A program made the translations under genes and the position numbers. Below are positions 62,776-64,000 of a stretch of DNA of 64,000 nt, one piece after another. Origin of the DNA: Deltaproteobacteria bacterium (lineage in GTDB: Bacteria > Myxococcota_A > UBA796 > CAJQPC01); NCBI GenBank assembly GCA_016717595.1, contig JADKFE010000008.1, positions 124,001 through 188,000 of the forward strand. The letters run 5' to 3'. A model generated the notes under the pieces. That model was not told where the DNA came from. It saw nothing but the letters and a program-made list of their open reading frames with translations, and did not search any database. Position 1 is the stretch's first letter; every line of letters starts with the position of its first letter.

Positions 62776-63912
62776 TTAGAGGGCGCCAGTGTAAAGGTTC
62801 ATGACCGCGCTCTGGTCGCCGGTCAGGCCGCCCTGGGGCTCACAGTCGGTGAGCGAGCACAGAGGGTAAGGGAACATCAGGTTCTCGCCGAGCTCGGACT
62901 CACACTTGCTCCAGCTCGTGCACTCCACGGTGTCCTCCAAGGCGTCGTAGTAGTCATACGACGCCTCGACGGGGTGGAACAGGCCGAGGTAATGCCCGAC
63001 CTCGTGGGCCATCGTCTCGCCAAGCAGCAGCACCTCATACTCTTGAAACTCACCGTCACGACCGGCGTTGGTGAGCCAAGAGATATAAACCGCCGCGTTC
63101 GCCGTGGAGACGAGGGTTCCGGGGATGCCGCCCGACTGCCCAAAGAGGCCGCGGGTGCCGTTGATCGTCTCGCCGATCACCACTGTGACGTCGTCGTCCG
63201 CGCCGCCGTAATCGACCTCGTCGTTGGGGAACGGCGCGACGCTGTCCACCGTCAGCTCGGGATCAAGGTCGGAGCTGACCTCGGTGACCTCGATGGTGAG
63301 CCCGGCGGCCGCCCAGACCTCCGACCAGCGGGAGAGCGCGCCCTCGACGGCCTGCTGGAGATCGTTGCGGTTGTCGAGGCCCTCGGCCCACACCAGACGC
63401 ACCTTGACCACACCCTCGTCGAGGTTGTCGTCGGTCTTGGTCTGCACCACGAAGTCTACGAGGACGTCGTTGACGTAACGATAGTTCTCGTCTGTGGCGG
63501 TGAACTGGGCCGTCCAGGTGCCCGCGTTGAGGGCGCGGTCCACGTCTCGCACGGGCCAGTTCACGATGCTGTCGTAGCCATAAATATAAAAGGCGCTGGT
63601 GAGCGACTGTGTGCTCTTGCTGCTCAGCCAGTCTTTCCAGTTCACGACCTGCTCGCCGTTCTCGTCGAGGATCGCCTCCAAGGAGAGGTAGGTGTCGCTC
63701 TTGGCGGTGACCATAAAGCTGACCTCGTCGCCGGTCAGCTCGATCGGCACCAAGGCGCGACCGTTCTGGGCGGTGACGATGGAGCCGCGCTGGGTCGTCA
63801 GCGGCCCCTCGGTCATGGCCGTCTCAACATTGGGTCCGCCGTCCTTGTCACCGCCGCTTGTGCAGGCGGTGAGCGCAATGAGGACAGGGAGCGCGAACAA
63901 CGCGCGGTGCAT
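62776..63912 (-). CDS. Zinc metalloprotease lipoprotein (HExxHxxGxxH)
   Basis: The 378-residue protein has a lipobox (LPVLIALTAC), a beta-rich N-terminal half and a catalytic domain with the full metzincin site HEVGHYLGLFH at residues about 299-309, plus a later ENLMFPYP that may be the Met-turn. This pattern fits the M43 pappalysin/cytophagalysin type. It is probably surface-exposed or periplasmic. A GTG at 63945 overlaps the upstream stop, but the ATG at 63912 has a GGAG site and a proper signal peptide, so I chose it. Confidence 0.85.
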   Translation of the reverse strand: MHRALFALPVLIALTACTSGGDKDGGPNVETAMTEGPLTTQRGSIVTAQNGRALVPIELTGDEVSFMVTAKSDTYLSLEAILDENGEQVVNWKDWLSSKSTQSLTSAFYIYGYDSIVNWPVRDVDRALNAGTWTAQFTATDENYRYVNDVLVDFVVQTKTDDNLDEGVVKVRLVWAEGLDNRNDLQQAVEGALSRWSEVWAAAGLTIEVTEVSSDLDPELTVDSVAPFPNDEVDYGGADDDVTVVIGETINGTRGLFGQSGGIPGTLVSTANAAVYISWLTNAGRDGEFQEYEVLLLGETMAHEVGHYLGLFHPVEASYDYYDALEDTVECTSWSKCESELGENLMFPYPLCSLTDCEPQGGLTGDQSAVMNLYTGAL

Positions 63913-63941
63913 GGGGGCTCCGGGGGGCGCTCTGCGCGCAC

Positions 63942-64000
63942 TCACTGGGTGGACTCGTCGTCTCCGATCTCTTCGCCGCCCCGAGACGGGCGGAACTCGA
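63942..64000 (-). CDS. 3' end of an unidentified gene
   Basis: The last 18 codons (FRPSRGGEEIGDDESTQ, stop) of a minus-strand gene enter from the right edge. The tail is acidic and Ser-rich and does not identify the protein. A GTGA overlap with an alternative metalloprotease start hints that the two are cotranscribed. Confidence 0.5.
   Translation of the reverse strand, partial: EFRPSRGGEEIGDDESTQ

Overview
The window is very GC-rich DNA (about 70% G+C by eye) from a Gram-negative, diderm bacterium. The gene content points to Myxococcota or a related delta-proteobacterial lineage. It has a pilMNOPQ operon, Tol-Pal genes, a TamA/TamB pair and many lipoproteins with clear lipoboxes, including a von Willebrand A lipoprotein with a DxSxS site. 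It also has a Ser/Thr kinase fused to a formylglycine-enzyme-like domain and a bacterial lipoxygenase. The lineage is inferred from content, not from a phylogenetic marker.

Layout. 1-5.2 kb: an LptD-like fragment, folC, accD and an LD-carboxypeptidase on the minus strand, then a lipoprotein and a metallo-beta-lactamase-fold hydrolase on the plus strand. 5.2-8.3 kb: msrP and two outer-membrane proteins. 8.3-14.2 kb: a minus-strand operon ecsC-like, redoxin/rhodanese, tolQ, tolR, tonB/tolA, tolB, ppx. 14.4-16.2 kb: an FGE-fold protein and hemF. 16.2-23.2 kb: tamA-tamB, then tRNA-Gly(CCC) with a terminator. 23.3-30.1 kb: a long TPR protein, accC-accB, aroQ, a lipoprotein, aroB and aroK. 30.1-35.5 kb: pilQ-pilP-pilO-pilN-pilM, so pilMNOPQ runs into aroK-aroB as in Pseudomonas. 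35.8-40.6 kb: a membrane spermidine-synthase-like/TPR protein, a double cyclic-nucleotide-binding protein and a NUDIX hydrolase.

The most accessory-looking part is 40.6-50.5 kb. It starts with a degenerate array of about thirteen 42-bp units. It continues with a helical protein, an SMC/ABC-type AAA ATPase overlapping an HNH-like nuclease (a Septu-like defence candidate), and a P-loop (STAND/KAP-like) NTPase overlapping a 1348-residue TPR/kinase/transmembrane/FGE protein. It ends with a 195-bp block made almost only of G and C, an orphan HigA-type antitoxin, four 12-bp tandem repeats and a macro-domain protein. From 50.7 kb there is a three-lipoprotein operon, an EAL phosphodiesterase with a degenerate GGDEF domain, an RNA-ligase-like protein with a decayed GyrB-type ATPase domain, a lipoxygenase, an Ada-like Cys protein, an amidohydrolase lipoprotein operon and a zinc metalloprotease lipoprotein.

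Two cautions apply to the whole window. Eight single-base frameshifts interrupt otherwise intact genes, including the essential accB and the pilus gene pilN, and several lie in homopolymer runs. I read these as consensus errors and annotate the genes as single frameshifted CDSs. Second, because of the high GC content there are many long antisense open frames, which I left out. Several genes have a TANNNT box ending 6-7 nt before the start codon, which suggests that leaderless transcripts are common here.
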